Source of the DNA: Neovahlkampfia damariscottae
Taxonomy: Eukaryota > Heterolobosea > Selenaionea > Neovahlkampfiida > Neovahlkampfiidae
Length of the DNA: 64,000 bases
Assembly: GCA_016618085.1 (NCBI GenBank)
Contig: JABLTG010000059.1
Location: forward strand, 37,304 to 101,303
Direction of reading: 5' to 3'
In this document: piece by piece, positions 1-10,418 of the stretch
Numbering within the stretch: the stretch's first letter is position 1
Layout of the letters: each line of letters opens with the position of its first letter
Position numbers and translations under genes: made by a program
Notes under the pieces: model-generated
Database searches by the model: none
The model's input: only the letters and a program-made list of their open reading frames with translations
What the model was told of the DNA's origin: nothing

Positions 1-2697
1 AATGGAGATTCAATTACACTTCAATCAGTTCAATCTTTATCAAATTCAGCTGCTGGTACATTATCAAAAATCAGTTCAACATCAGCTAAATTAACTGCTG
101 CTACACCTTCAACATTCGTCAATAATGCTGTTACATTTTCATATACTCTTACTGATGGTGCTTCAACTGTCTCAAAGGTTGTCACTGTAAATGTTCAAAA
201 TAGTATTCCTGTTGCTAATGCTGATTCAGTTGCAATTACTGGAACACAACCTGCAAGTGCAACTCTCATGGATGTTTTAGCAAATGATACTGATGGAGAT
301 CAACCATCAAAAGATGCAACTCTCACAATCAACTCATTTTCATATTCAGGAAGCGGAACTGTTGCTAAATCAGGAAACAAACTTTCATATACACCTCCAG
401 CTCAATTTATTGGAACTGAAACTTTAACTTACACAGCTACTGATGGATTTTCTGTTTCAACACCTGCTACAGTTACAATTGTTGTTTCAAATTCAGCTCC
501 AGTTGCTAATGCAGATTCAGCAACTGTTCATTGGAAATCAAATGTTGTTGTTTCACCACTTGATAATGATAGTGATCCAGAAAACAATGTACCACTCTCA
601 CTTGATTCAATTTCATCACAACCATCATCAGGAACTGCTGTTAAATCAAGTAATACTGTTAAATACACACCAAGTACATCAATTACATATACTGGTTCAG
701 ATGGTGCTAAAAGAACTGCTGTTGATACATTCAAATACAAAGTAAAAGATACTTATGGAGTTATTTCAGAAGGTACAGTTTCAATTACAGTTAAAAATAC
801 ACCACCTGTTGCGAATGCTGATGTTTTTACATTTGCAAAATCATCTGCAAACCCAACACAAACAATTGATGTTTTGGCAAATGATGTTGATGCTGATGGT
901 GATTCACTTACTATTTCTTCAATTTCATACACTTCAGGAAATGGAGCTGCTGTTCAAATTGTTGATAACAAAATCAGTTATAAACCTGAAGCAAGTTTCA
1001 GAGGAAATGATATTGTCACATATGTAATTTCAGATGGCCAATTAACAGCTACTGCTCAACTTACAGTTACAGTATCAAATCAAGCACCAACTTGCTCTGC
1101 AATCACAAAAACAGTTGATAAAAGAACATCATATACATGGGACATTCTTGCTCTCAGTAATGCAAATGATGCTAACGGTGATTCATTAACTGTTGCTTTA
1201 GACAATTCAAACACATATGATAAAGCTGAAGTCATTCTTCAAAGTTCATCATCTGTTCAATTTACTTCAAAAGCTGAAAGATCAGGAACATTTATTTTCA
1301 AATTTAAAGTTTCAGATGGTCTTTTAACTTGTAATTCACAAGTTACAGTTACAATTATCAACAAAGCACCTGTTGCTGCTTCTGATAACTTTGGAGCTTT
1401 CAAACAAAATTCAGCTTCACACGTTATTGATGCTTTATCAAATGATAGCGATGCAGATACAGGAGATTCAATTATTTTAACATCTGTTTCAATTCCATCT
1501 TCTGCTGGTACAGTTTCAGTTGAAAATAACAAAATCAAATATTTACCAAAAGATGATTTTTCAGGATCAACAACAGCAACTTATCAAATCAAAGATAGTG
1601 ATCAAGATGGTTCTAAAACAGCTACAGGAACGGTATCAATTGTTATCACAGAAGTTTTACCAAAAGCTAATGATGATACAATTAAAGTTGACATGAACAC
1701 AGTAGCAACAATCAAAATTTCAGATCTTTTGACAAATGATGAAGCTCCTTCAGGTATGGTTAATAGATTCCACAGTCTTGTTGATTGTTCAACACTTGAT
1801 TCAAATACATATTGTGTCAATGGAAAACAACCAATTTTAAATTCACCAAGTGCAGGATATATCACAGTTTCATATACACAAAACTCATGTCGTGAAAATA
1901 AATTCAAATACTGTATTGATACTGACAAACTTCCAGGTGTTACAGGTGGTCAAGCTTGTGCAACTGTTACTGTTAAATATCAAAATTGTGTTTGCTCAGG
2001 AAAAGTTGATGTTACATTTGTTTTAGATTCATCTGGTTCAATGGCGTTGAGTGATTGGAAAAAACAAGTTGACTTCTCATTGAATATTACAAAAGCAATT
2101 ACTGCTGATCTCACAAATTCTGATGATATGAAGATTGGTCTTGTTCAATTTGGTTCATATGCTGATGTCATTGTCAATATGGAAAGTTATTCAAATACAG
2201 TAGCTAATAAATTTGAAAAACTTAAAAATAACCATCAATATGGTTGGACTGGTACATTAGATGGATTAAATAGCGCTATTAATCTTCAAGATACAACTTC
2301 AACAAGAAAAGAAATTCCAAAGGTTATTGTTGTAATGTCAGATGGTGTTGCAAATAGACCTTGTGATTGTAAAGAAAAATGTCACTACACTGGAAATAAT
2401 CCATGTGAATATTGTGTTAAATGTGAATGGCAATACAATATCATGTGTCAACCTTGTGCTTCACCAGTACCAAGAGCTACAACAATTAATGGTTATAAAA
2501 AAGCAACTGGAAGCAAAGCTGATTGGAAAGTTGTAGCTATGGGTCTTGGAGATGAACTTTATAATTATAATTCACTTGGATGGAATCTCATAAAAGGAAT
2601 GAATTATGATGCTTCAGAAACTTTATTAGTTAAGTTTGAAAATCTCAACAAAGCTACTCAACAAATTGTTGATGAAATTTGTGCTGTGTCTTATTAG
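1..2697 (+). CDS. Surface/secreted protein with bacterial Ig-like (VCBS/cadherin-like) repeats and a C-terminal vWA domain, 5' partial
   Basis: The frame is open from base 1, so the start lies outside the window. The visible 898 residues hold about six repeats of roughly 90 residues. Each opens with a linker such as NSAPVANADS or NTPPVANAD and contains an LANDxDxD-type turn and a YTP strand, which is the VCBS/cadherin-like bacterial Ig fold. A von Willebrand A domain follows from about 2005. Its MIDAS is complete: DSSGS (2026-2040), a Thr in GWTGT and SDG in VVMSDGVAN. A Cys-rich insertion (CDCKEKC to CQPC, about 2360-2460) interrupts the vWA fold. The protein ends right after the vWA domain with no membrane anchor. 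The family suggests calcium- or metal-dependent adhesion outside the cell; that role is inferred. Codon use is even and no intron is visible. Confidence 0.88.
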   Translation, partial: NGDSITLQSVQSLSNSAAGTLSKISSTSAKLTAATPSTFVNNAVTFSYTLTDGASTVSKVVTVNVQNSIPVANADSVAITGTQPASATLMDVLANDTDGDQPSKDATLTINSFSYSGSGTVAKSGNKLSYTPPAQFIGTETLTYTATDGFSVSTPATVTIVVSNSAPVANADSATVHWKSNVVVSPLDNDSDPENNVPLSLDSISSQPSSGTAVKSSNTVKYTPSTSITYTGSDGAKRTAVDTFKYKVKDTYGVISEGTVSITVKNTPPVANADVFTFAKSSANPTQTIDVLANDVDADGDSLTISSISYTSGNGAAVQIVDNKISYKPEASFRGNDIVTYVISDGQLTATAQLTVTVSNQAPTCSAITKTVDKRTSYTWDILALSNANDANGDSLTVALDNSNTYDKAEVILQSSSSVQFTSKAERSGTFIFKFKVSDGLLTCNSQVTVTIINKAPVAASDNFGAFKQNSASHVIDALSNDSDADTGDSIILTSVSIPSSAGTVSVENNKIKYLPKDDFSGSTTATYQIKDSDQDGSKTATGTVSIVITEVLPKANDDTIKVDMNTVATIKISDLLTNDEAPSGMVNRFHSLVDCSTLDSNTYCVNGKQPILNSPSAGYITVSYTQNSCRENKFKYCIDTDKLPGVTGGQACATVTVKYQNCVCSGKVDVTFVLDSSGSMALSDWKKQVDFSLNITKAITADLTNSDDMKIGLVQFGSYADVIVNMESYSNTVANKFEKLKNNHQYGWTGTLDGLNSAINLQDTTSTRKEIPKVIVVMSDGVANRPCDCKEKCHYTGNNPCEYCVKCEWQYNIMCQPCASPVPRATTINGYKKATGSKADWKVVAMGLGDELYNYNSLGWNLIKGMNYDASETLLVKFENLNKATQQIVDEICAVSY

Positions 2698-2797
2698 ATC
2701 ACTATTTAAATAAAAAATTTTTTCTCTTTTACGATTTATTTTCATTTCAACAAACACTCAGAATTTCTTATTTCTCATTTTTGGTAATGAAAATTTA

Positions 2798-4407
2798 TTA
2801 TGTGTTATTTGTGCCCCAATCATAAGAATTGTATTTCAAAGTGAAGTTTTTCTTTTGCAATAACTCTTCAACTTTATTTTTCAAACCATCATCAGTTAAA
2901 TATTTATGAACAAAAGTTAATACTTCTCTATCATTGGAACCAAAATCACTATAATACCATGAAAATAATTTTGATAGTTTCACAGTATTTTTTTCAATCT
3001 CAACTTCTGCATCCATAAATCCATTAGCCGAAATGTCCAACTCTTTGTCTAATTTTGTGGCAGAATAAACTCTGATTGGAGGACATGATTTTGCTCCACA
3101 ATTCAAAGCAAAATGAATTCTTGGATCAAATCTAGTATTAATATTGATTTTTCTTGCATCATTATTCTTTAATCTTCTTGATAATGAGCCAGGTGGGTCT
3201 GAAAACAAGTCAATAAAATTCAAAAATCTTACAACGATTACATCTCAAGATACCATGCTCAATATCATTTAATGAGTAAAGATTTCCTTGAATATTGTAT
3301 GTAACACTATTAAAAAATCTATTTCTTTGAGCTGAATTTTTTGGTGAACCGTAATGAATCAATCCATGAATAACCTTTTTTTTTTTGAAAATTTAAAAAA
3401 GATAATGAAAAACCATTGAATTATAAAGATTCAAGAAAAATGCTTTTTTCTCATTTTTATCCATAATAACAATGTCAACTCTTTGTAATTCTGTTATTTC
3501 ATTTTTAAATTCTTTGAATAAATCAGAATCTCTCAATTTAGTATAATCAACTAATTTTCCATTTTCAGACATAAATTGACCTTTTAACTTGAGTAATAGT
3601 TTCTTTATAGATTTTGCTACTTCTGTTGCTGGTCTTGTTATTTCAGTAAATATTCTATGTTGATTTAATACATCTTCATTTTCATGTTCATGTAATCTGT
3701 AAAAGAATTCACCATCTCTGAAAGGTTCTGAGCCACAAACATGAACAAATGCATGGTTATCCATTAAATAAATACCATATTCTAATGCTTCTTCTCTTGT
3801 TTTCAAATTTTTGTAATTTTTCATTAACCAATCAACGAAATCAGATCCAACAAAACAATGATGATAATTCTTCAAATGATACATTCTTGTTTTGATTTCA
3901 ATACCTTTTTTAGGATCTACCATTAAATTAATTACTTGACCAACTTCTTGGAATGGTGTTAAATCTTCTTTTTTGTCTTCTTTTTCGATACTTGAATGTT
4001 CATCTGATGTCATGCTTTCTCTTGCTTTATTTTCAATTTCTTGCCAATTTTCAGCTTTTTCAGTTGATTCTTTAATGAATAATTTCATTTTTTCAGTTCC
4101 TTCTTTTTTTTCTAATTCAACAAGATCTTTGAAATTCTTGTTGAATAAAATGTTAAAAAAAATTTTTTTTTTCACTCCGAAGTAAGTTTTTCCAAAGAAT
4201 ATTTGAGGAAAAGTTGTTTGTTTTGAAAGGTCTGTTGCAAATTGTGAATATGATTTCTTCGGAGATTTTAAATTTTTTTTTTTTTTTTTTTTTGTTTACG
4301 TTTTCATCTGTGTCTACTTCAAAATAATCAAATTCATGAGAAAGACAGAATTGTCTTAAATCTTTTGAATCTTCGTCTTCACAAAGAAAGAGATAAAGTT
4401 TGCCCAT
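2798..4407 (-). CDS. Glutaredoxin-like / DEP / DUF547 domain protein (484 aa, 5 exons)
   Basis: Exons on the minus strand: 4407-4300, 4256-4176, 4136-3414, 3374-3233, 3198-2798. The joined length is exactly 485 codons. The N-terminus is glutaredoxin-like: after the first intron the frame reads TTFPQIFFGKTYFG and then FKDLVELEKK, the usual end of the fold. The active-site CPYC is absent; only one Cys (LFLCEDED) stands there. A DEP domain follows (GSDFVDWLMKN, then EALEYGIYLM), and after it DUF547 with its conserved YSLNDIEHGIL and FALNCGAKSCPPI. This domain order is known in plants and some protists, and the molecular function is not established. DEP domains usually target membranes or G-protein partners. 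Introns are 34-43 nt; the second (4137-4175, 39 nt) keeps the frame if retained. A CCAAT box lies 37 nt upstream. Confidence 0.87.
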
Positions 4408-4443
4408 GCTTTAGGTATTCTGCCTTCAGTAGGAAAAAAGATA

Positions 4444-4448
4444 ATTGG
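4444..4448 (-). promoter_or_regulatory. CCAAT box upstream of the glutaredoxin-DEP-DUF547 gene
   Basis: CCAAT in the sense direction, 37 nt before the ATG at 4407. It is one of a set of boxes found at almost every start in the window. Confidence 0.5.
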
Positions 4449-4573
4449 CTTACGGATGAATTCCACCAATAAATTAAAATAAAAACTAGAAGATGATTTT
4501 TATGTTCAATTGAACTTAAACTGGTTGATTGTTTTTCTTGACGAATCAAATTTTTTTCACATCATCAAATTCA

Positions 4574-4775
4574 ATGAAGATTAGCAACAAAGCAGCAAAA
4601 TATTTGCTGATGAGTTTCGGTGTAGGTGTATTAGGAGTACAAACATATATTTTCAGTTCATTCTACGACTCAGAACAATTCAAATTAACACCAAAAGTAA
4701 ACATTTTTAACTTTTAAAAAATCAAAATAGAAAACTGTCAAAGAACCAGAAGAACATATTAAAAAAGAAGAATAA
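4574..4775 (+). CDS. Small single-span membrane protein (55 aa, 2 exons)
   Basis: Exons are 4574-4696 and 4731-4775, joined across a 34-nt intron GTAAAC...AATAG. Without splicing the frame runs into a stop at once; with splicing it ends in a charged tail KEPEEHIKKEE. Residues about 7-28 form one hydrophobic helix (YLLMSFGVGVLGVQTYIF) after a short basic N-terminus. Size and layout resemble small mitochondrial inner-membrane or cytochrome oxidase assembly proteins such as PET117/PET100, but I see no diagnostic motif and do not assign one. An in-frame alternative start at 4529 would add 15 residues. The nearest CCAAT (4466-4470) is about 104 nt upstream, further than in other genes. Confidence 0.6.
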
Positions 4776-4824
4776 CAATAAAAATTGATATATTTTATCT
4801 TTTTAATTTTCTTCTATTTCATTG

Positions 4825-4829
4825 ATTGG
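4825..4829 (-). promoter_or_regulatory. CCAAT box (reverse orientation) upstream of the GspF-like gene
   Basis: ATTGG on the plus strand, 27 nt before the ATG at 4857. It supports the choice of that start over upstream in-frame positions. Confidence 0.5.
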
Positions 4830-4856
4830 TCAAAGAAAAAAAAACTAAAAAAACAA

Positions 4857-6438
4857 ATGAATGATGAGACAACAAAAAAAATATCAAATCGTCGTTTAAA
4901 AATACTCACACAACAAATATCACCAATCAATAAACAAAAAAACAATCAAAAAAATGACACAAAAAAACCAACAAAATCACCACTTTCAACAATTTCATTT
5001 ATTTTGAATAATTTTTTATCACCACAAAAAAAAGTGATGGATATTGTAAAATTTGCAAGACAATCAAAACCAAATCTTTTGGATAAAATATTAAAAAGTT
5101 TTCATGGAAGTGGTACTTTGAGTACAGCTTCAATTCAAGCATTCAATAATATTTTATTTTTGGTAAATTCAATTCCACCAAGTTTAAATTCACTTTCAAT
5201 CTTTAATATTATGTTAAGATCTGCACCAACAGATTCCGATTTATTGCCATTTTTAGCTCAAGTAAAGATTCCAAGAAATGCTTTAGGTGGTACTGATTAT
5301 AAAACGTTTATTACAACATTAAGTAAAGTTCAACAATATTTGCCACCTTGGTATTATAGTTCTTTAGTATTGGGTAAAGCTTTAAATGATTTTGATTCAA
5401 TTCTGTTGTATTGTGCTCAAAGGTTTGTTGAAAAAAAAAATTTTAACATCAATTTCATAGATTTGCTCGTGAAATTAAAGTTCAACAAAATATAAGGTAT
5501 TATATGTTGACATATGTTTTAAATTATTAAATAGTGGTGCTTTGGTTTATCCTGCAAGTACTTGAATTATTCAATATTTAATATTTTTTTTCTAGTCATG
5601 ATGTTATTAGGAACTGGTGGGATTACTTTAATATTGACCAGAATTCTACCACAAAATATTTCAATCTTTGAATCTATGGGATTGACTGTTCCTAAATTTT
5701 TGACAGTTGCTAATTATTTAGTGAGATCGGTTCAATATCATTGGCTTGCCTTATTGTATTTGATTCCTGCATCTGTTTCAACTGCATATTTACCATTTAG
5801 AACTTATTTAGTAAAAATAATGATGATTTAACACATTGAAATAGAAATTGCAATATATCAAACTTCACACTCCAATTGGAAACTTGCAGTTTCTTCAGGA
5901 TAAATCAACACTTTTGTATACTCTTTCATTGTTAGACAAAGAACAAATATGTTCAAAATTATTATTAGTATCAACAAATGTGAACGGAAACATTGTTTTG
6001 CAACAAATGATTGAAAGTATGGCATCTTTGGCGAAGTATGGTGCATCATCTGAAGAAGTTCTTTCTTACATGTTAGTAAGAAATATTTTGATAATTTGAC
6101 ATTACAATAGACTCAAAAACATATATTTACACCTTATGAAATTGCTTATTTACAAGCATGCTTTATGTCAGGAAAGCACAACAGTAAAACAAAAAAATAA
6201 TAACAACAATTTCAATAGTCATTCAAGATGGATTGAAATATGTTTCTCAAATGGTATTAAAAGAATATACAGCTCAATTACAATTATTATTGAATATTTT
6301 GAATCCATTAACAATTGTGATGGTTGGGTAAGAGAAACATTTACTTTTTAATATTTTTTAAGATTTTTGGTTTTGATTGTTGCTCTTTTGGGAATTTATC
6401 CATTAATTGAATTAACATCATCAGTTTCAACAACTTGA
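4857..6438 (+). CDS. gspF: GspF-like protein of the mitochondrial type II secretion system (442 aa, 8 exons)
   Basis: Exons: 4857-5422, 5461-5496, 5535-5557, 5596-5810, 5845-6075, 6111-6183, 6219-6327, 6363-6438. Joined they give 443 codons. The join of exons 2-4 yields the GspF/PilC signature GALVYPAIMMLL...TRILPQ, followed by the first membrane span. A second copy of the cytoplasmic bundle follows (LLDKEQ..., KYGASSEEVLSYM), and the last exons give the C-terminal membrane segment ILNPLTIVMVGFLVLIVALL. GspF is the inner-membrane platform that couples the GspE ATPase to pseudopilin assembly. In eukaryotes it is known as part of the mitochondrial system of heteroloboseans, jakobids and malawimonads. 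The basic, Asn/Lys-rich N-terminus fits mitochondrial import. Exon 3 is only 23 nt. The last 43 nt overlap the converging SCYL gene. Confidence 0.85.
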
Positions 6439-8932
6439 TCTGGATTATCATTTGATTCTGATAATAAATTTGTTCCCCATCCGCCTTCGAGTTGGATATC
6501 GGAATTCAAAACTTCATCTTGTCCCAAATCCAACTTAACATCACCTACATCTTCTTCTTCTTCTTGTTTGATTTCTTTTTTCTTTGATTTCTTCTTTGAT
6601 TTTTTATCATTTTTTTGATGGATCACTACTTTTGGTGTTGATTCTTTTTTAGTTTGTGTATTTTGTTTTGGTGTCTTTTTTGTTGATTTTTTTGTTTCAA
6701 TTTCTTTTTCCATTCCCAATTGTGAGAAATAATCAGGCTCTTCCGGTCTATTTTGATCTTCATCATCATCTTCTTCAGCACCCATTTGTTTGATTTTTTT
6801 TGATGGTGCCACAGATGATGTGACTTTAGAAACAGGTGTTGGTGGTTTTGAAATTGATCTTTCATTTGATATCTTCTTTTGAATTTCTTCAATTTTCTTA
6901 TCTTCTTCATTATTCCAATCTTCCCAAGATTGTTCTTCATCTTCATCGTCATTGTTCATTTTTTTCTCATCTAAAATTTCATCAATTTTATCTATTACTT
7001 CTTCTGTTTTCACCTTAATTTCTTCAGTTTTCACAACTACTGTTTCATCATTCTCTTTTTTTATCACAGTTTCTATTTTTTCAATTTTCATTGTTTCTTT
7101 AACTTCAAATTCTTCATTATTTTCTTTCATCTTTAATGTTGCCAAAATATTTGGACCTGATCCTTTAAACTTTTGAATTCTGATTATTTTGTTATGCGAA
7201 GTCACTGGGAAAATTGTATCAACAGTAACATTAAATTCTTTGGAAGTGACTTTTCCATAGTTGTATTTTTCAATATTGACATCATCAATATGTGAAAGAA
7301 TACCTTTTATTACTCTTGCTGTCTTTGAACGTACTTCTATTTTTTCATGTAATGCTAGAGGTAATATCATATTCAAAATCACAGAAACCAAATATCTTGG
7401 ATCAAAATATTGCAAATGCATTAAAATATTATTCAATAAATGTAGTTTCAATTCAAATGATTCATCATATATACTCTTTTCAATGGCTGATAATATGATT
7501 CCTCTTTTAATTTGTCCAATTGACCAATTTTTTATTAAACATGATAATGCATGTGATCTAAGTGACATTGGAATTTCATGAGAAACAACAAATTGATGTA
7601 GTGAAGGTAAAATCTTTGTATTTATCACATGTAATCCGTTTTTTGTTTTTGATAAATTTCTTGAAAGTATAATTAATGCATCCATTGAATGCATCACTAA
7701 ATCATCATTCAAATCATAAATACCATCTAAAATTATATCAGCTAGATACTTTTCAGTGTAAATTAAATCTAAATTCATGACAAAATAATCTAGTGTTTGT
7801 AATAACTTCAATCTTAAACTTCGATTTTTTGATGAAAAACATGTTTTTAAAAATGGAATCATTAATGATTGAAACTCATCTAAAATTTAATTTAAATGAT
7901 AAAAATTACCTTCTGATAACAATCCTGAATTTTTTGAGTTTTCTTTTGATGGTGTTAAAAAAAATTTCATAAAGTAAATCGATGATGGTTCTGTGAAAAA
8001 TGGAAATGATAAAAATCTTGGTAATAATCTTTTTTTGACTAATTCTAAAGGTAAACCTCTGATTTCTGAATCCAAATTTCTTTTGAAAAAGAGTTAGAAA
8101 AATGTGGTTTTTTACTTGAAGAATTCTTCTTTTTCTTTGTTTGATTTGACTTGCATATCTGATAAAAATGACATTAAATGTATAAAAGAATCATTTTTTA
8201 TCACTTCTAAATCCAAAAATTCATGAAAATTTGAGAATTTCTCATTCTGTAAAGTTGTTCCTAAATATTTTTTTAAAGTTGAAATTAAATTCAAAAATGA
8301 ATCAAAATCTGATTTTGTTGTTTCTTTTCTTAATGTCTTAACCTTATCCAAAAATTTTTCGTCATTTTTGTCACTATAAAAAAAGAAATCACCCAAAACA
8401 AATTTTCCTGAATTTTTGTTTAATATTTTTTTCGATACTTTGTTTATCTACAGTTACATAAATTGATTCCAAGTTTATATTATTGTGGTTTTTTTCATAA
8501 GAATGAATAAATTTTATGGCATCCTTTGTTAAAAAAAATGTAAAAAAAAAAGAAGAAAACTAACCACAATTTCACTAAGTCCAAGTAATATTTCTGAAGC
8601 TTCTAATTGTTGTAAAACATTAACCAAAGGAACAACTCTTGAAGTCGCCAAATAAAAATTATTCTTATCTACAATTTGGTTATCAACATATTTCAAAATT
8701 GAAGGGTGTCTTAATTGTTTTATAGCCTAAAAATTAAAAAAAAAATCAACAGTACTGAAAGTGATTTTTGTGAACATTCCATTAAAAGTTCTTCAGTTCC
8801 TGAAAATTCAAATACTGTGACTTCATTTGAATTTTCATTCATTTTGGCGTTGTACATTTTCCAAAATTGAGTCTTTTTTGAAGTTGTTATTTCTTCAAGG
8901 TCATAAAATTTCCCACCGAGTTGGTTGCCCAT
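6396..8932 (-). CDS. SCYL1-like pseudokinase with HEAT repeats (789 aa, 6 exons)
   Basis: Exons on the minus strand: 8932-8756, 8726-8565, 8523-8439, 8407-8116, 8079-7910, 7879-6396; exactly 790 codons. It starts MGNQLGG and has a degenerate kinase fold: AIKQLRHPSILKYVD for the helix-C region and KFVLGDFFFY in place of an active DFG segment. The SCYL linker follows (IRGLPLELVKKRLLP), then HEAT repeats (MIPFLKTCFSSKNRSLRLKL, HALSCLIKNWSIGQIKRG). The C-terminal 200 residues are Glu/Lys-rich coiled coil. SCYL1 proteins act in COPI-dependent Golgi-to-ER traffic; that role is carried over from the family. Introns are 29-41 nt, the 29-nt one (8727-8755) being among the shortest here. The 3' end overlaps the GspF gene in converging orientation. 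Confidence 0.85.
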
Positions 8933-8966
8933 TCTTTCAAAAATAAAAATTAACCGAATGAATTCT

Positions 8967-8971
8967 ATTGG
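8967..8971 (-). promoter_or_regulatory. CCAAT box upstream of the SCYL1-like gene
   Basis: CCAAT in the sense direction, 34 nt before the ATG at 8932. Confidence 0.5.
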
Positions 8972-9351
8972 ACAATTTAATGAGCGAAGTTGAATATCAA
9001 AATTAAAAAAGTTGCTTTCATGGAGTTGAAAATTAACAATAATTTTTGTTAATCAAACAGAAAATTCAGGCCTTAGAGCTTTGGAACAGTGTTTCACAAT
9101 GATGATGTATAAATCCTTTGGAGTCAATGATAAACACAAATCATTCGCTTTCATTTCAACTTATAGATCTGTGAAAGTAGATTTCAATCAGTAAATCCTT
9201 AAATCTTTTAATTTCAAACATTCAACAAAGGAATTTCTGACATTCTCAATTCCTTATTAAAAATATTTTCTATTTCTTTTCATTGAATCTTCAAATTTTG
9301 ATTGTCATTCAAATACAATAAAATTGTTGAATTTAATTGGAGAATAAACAA

Positions 9352-9356
9352 CCAAT
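9352..9356 (+). promoter_or_regulatory. CCAAT box upstream of the small ORF at 9371
   Basis: ACCAATAATC, 14 nt before the ATG. A further ATTGG lies at 9336-9340. Confidence 0.45.
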
Positions 9357-9370
9357 AATCACCCACCAGA

Positions 9371-9688
9371 ATGTCCACTACCACAAGTTTGAGAAAAAAA
9401 TCAATTGTTGATACTGCAGCTAAACATGTTAGACTGAGACTTCAAGACTTCAAAAAAAAAAGAAGGTCATCTGTGACTTCAGATTTAATTTCATCTGGAA
9501 CATCATCACCAAGAACACCAACAAGTCCATGCATAAAATTATTTTATGAAGGTGTAGATTCATCAGAAATAACAACTTTAGAAAAAGAAAGATTTACAAA
9601 AACAGGATGTTTTTCACCATCAAGTATCATCGGAACTTTTGAAAAAGAGAATGTGCTGTCAAGAAATTATTATGAATATAATCTTTAA
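9371..9688 (+). CDS. Small basic Ser/Thr-rich protein (105 aa), unknown
   Basis: An uninterrupted frame with a CCAAT box just upstream. The N-terminal half is basic (KKKRRSS); the middle carries SP/TP sites (SPRTPTSP) that look like proline-directed phosphorylation targets. The C-terminus ends in RNYYEYNL. No domain is recognised. It converges with the Ras-like gene, whose stop is 13 nt away. The protein is Ser/Thr-rich like many signalling linkers, but no function can be given. Confidence 0.6.
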   Translation: MSTTTSLRKKSIVDTAAKHVRLRLQDFKKKRRSSVTSDLISSGTSSPRTPTSPCIKLFYEGVDSSEITTLEKERFTKTGCFSPSSIIGTFEKENVLSRNYYEYNL

Positions 9689-9701
9689 TAAAGAAGATTT
9701 A

Positions 9702-10403
9702 TTATTGAAATTCTAATTCATCATCTGGAAGAGAAGACTCTAAAAGTGATCTTCTGAGTTTACCTGATAATTTTTTTTTTGATGAATATGTTTTCTTGTG
9801 TTCATAAATTTTTTTGAAAATGTCATCAAAAGTTTCATTGACATTTTGATTTTCTTTTGCCGAAGTTTCATAATAATGAAGTTTATATTTTTCAACTAAA
9901 CTTTCTAAATTCGTTTGTTTCGTTTTATTTTTTGCTAAATCAGATTTAGACGAGATTAAATAAACAGTTTCTAATGTTGACACTTTTTTGATGTAATTTA
10001 AAAAAGTTTTGATTTCTTCATCATTCTTAGATTCATATTCATCAAATACTATTATTATTCCATCAGTATTTTTTAAATTTTCTTTTCTTTCTTTATTTGA
10101 AAAACTACCTGGTATTTCAAATATATTTACCATACAATTTACATCTTCAATTTTATATTTGAGTGAATCTAATGATTAATTAATTTGTTAATTTACATTT
10201 TTTGATATCAGTTGATTCATTTGAGTCTTGAAAACGGTGTCAATTATAAATTTTTTTTTACTGAACATTCCTGTTGTCCATACGTTTAAAAGTGAGGTTT
10301 TTCCGTGTTCTTGAGAAATTTAATAATTAAATTGGATGTACCTTCTTCTCCTATAACCGCTATGTTGAGCTGGAACCGTTAAGAAAAATGAAAAGTTTAC
10401 CAT
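9702..10403 (-). CDS. Divergent Ras-like small GTPase (4 exons; one junction one nucleotide out of phase)
   Basis: Proposed exons on the minus strand: 10403-10401 (the ATG alone), 10369-10342, 10309-10197, about 10168-9702. Splicing restores the P-loop GEEEHGKTSLLNVW, which no single frame contains. G3 is degenerate (EIPG instead of DxxG), G4 is SKSDL, G5 is ETSAKE. There is no C-terminal CAAX box. The last intron joins out of phase by one base at an A6 run (10198-10203). One more A would close the frame to DVNCMVNIFEIPG, so this is either an assembly slip in the homopolymer or a recent lesion. Ras-like proteins switch signalling through GTP. The altered G3 suggests weak or absent hydrolysis, which is inference. 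Confidence 0.65.
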
Positions 10404-10413
10404 TTTTTATGAA

Positions 10414-10418
10414 CCAAT
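10414..10418 (+). promoter_or_regulatory. CCAAT box (reverse to gene) upstream of the Ras-like gene
   Basis: GAACCAATGA, 10 nt upstream of the minus-strand ATG at 10403. Confidence 0.4.

Larger units (their letters stand above)
8933..9370. other. Intergenic region between divergent genes
   Basis: 438 nt separate the SCYL1-like start (minus) and the small ORF at 9371 (plus). I find no open frame of weight, tRNA or repeat. A CCAAT box sits near each end (8967-8971 and 9352-9356), so it is probably a divergent promoter region. Confidence 0.6.

Noticed and set aside
1602-1928. Long antisense ORFs inside the Ig-repeat gene (also at 528-740 and 1257-1538)
   Set aside because: They are reverse-strand shadows produced by the codon pattern of the repeats.
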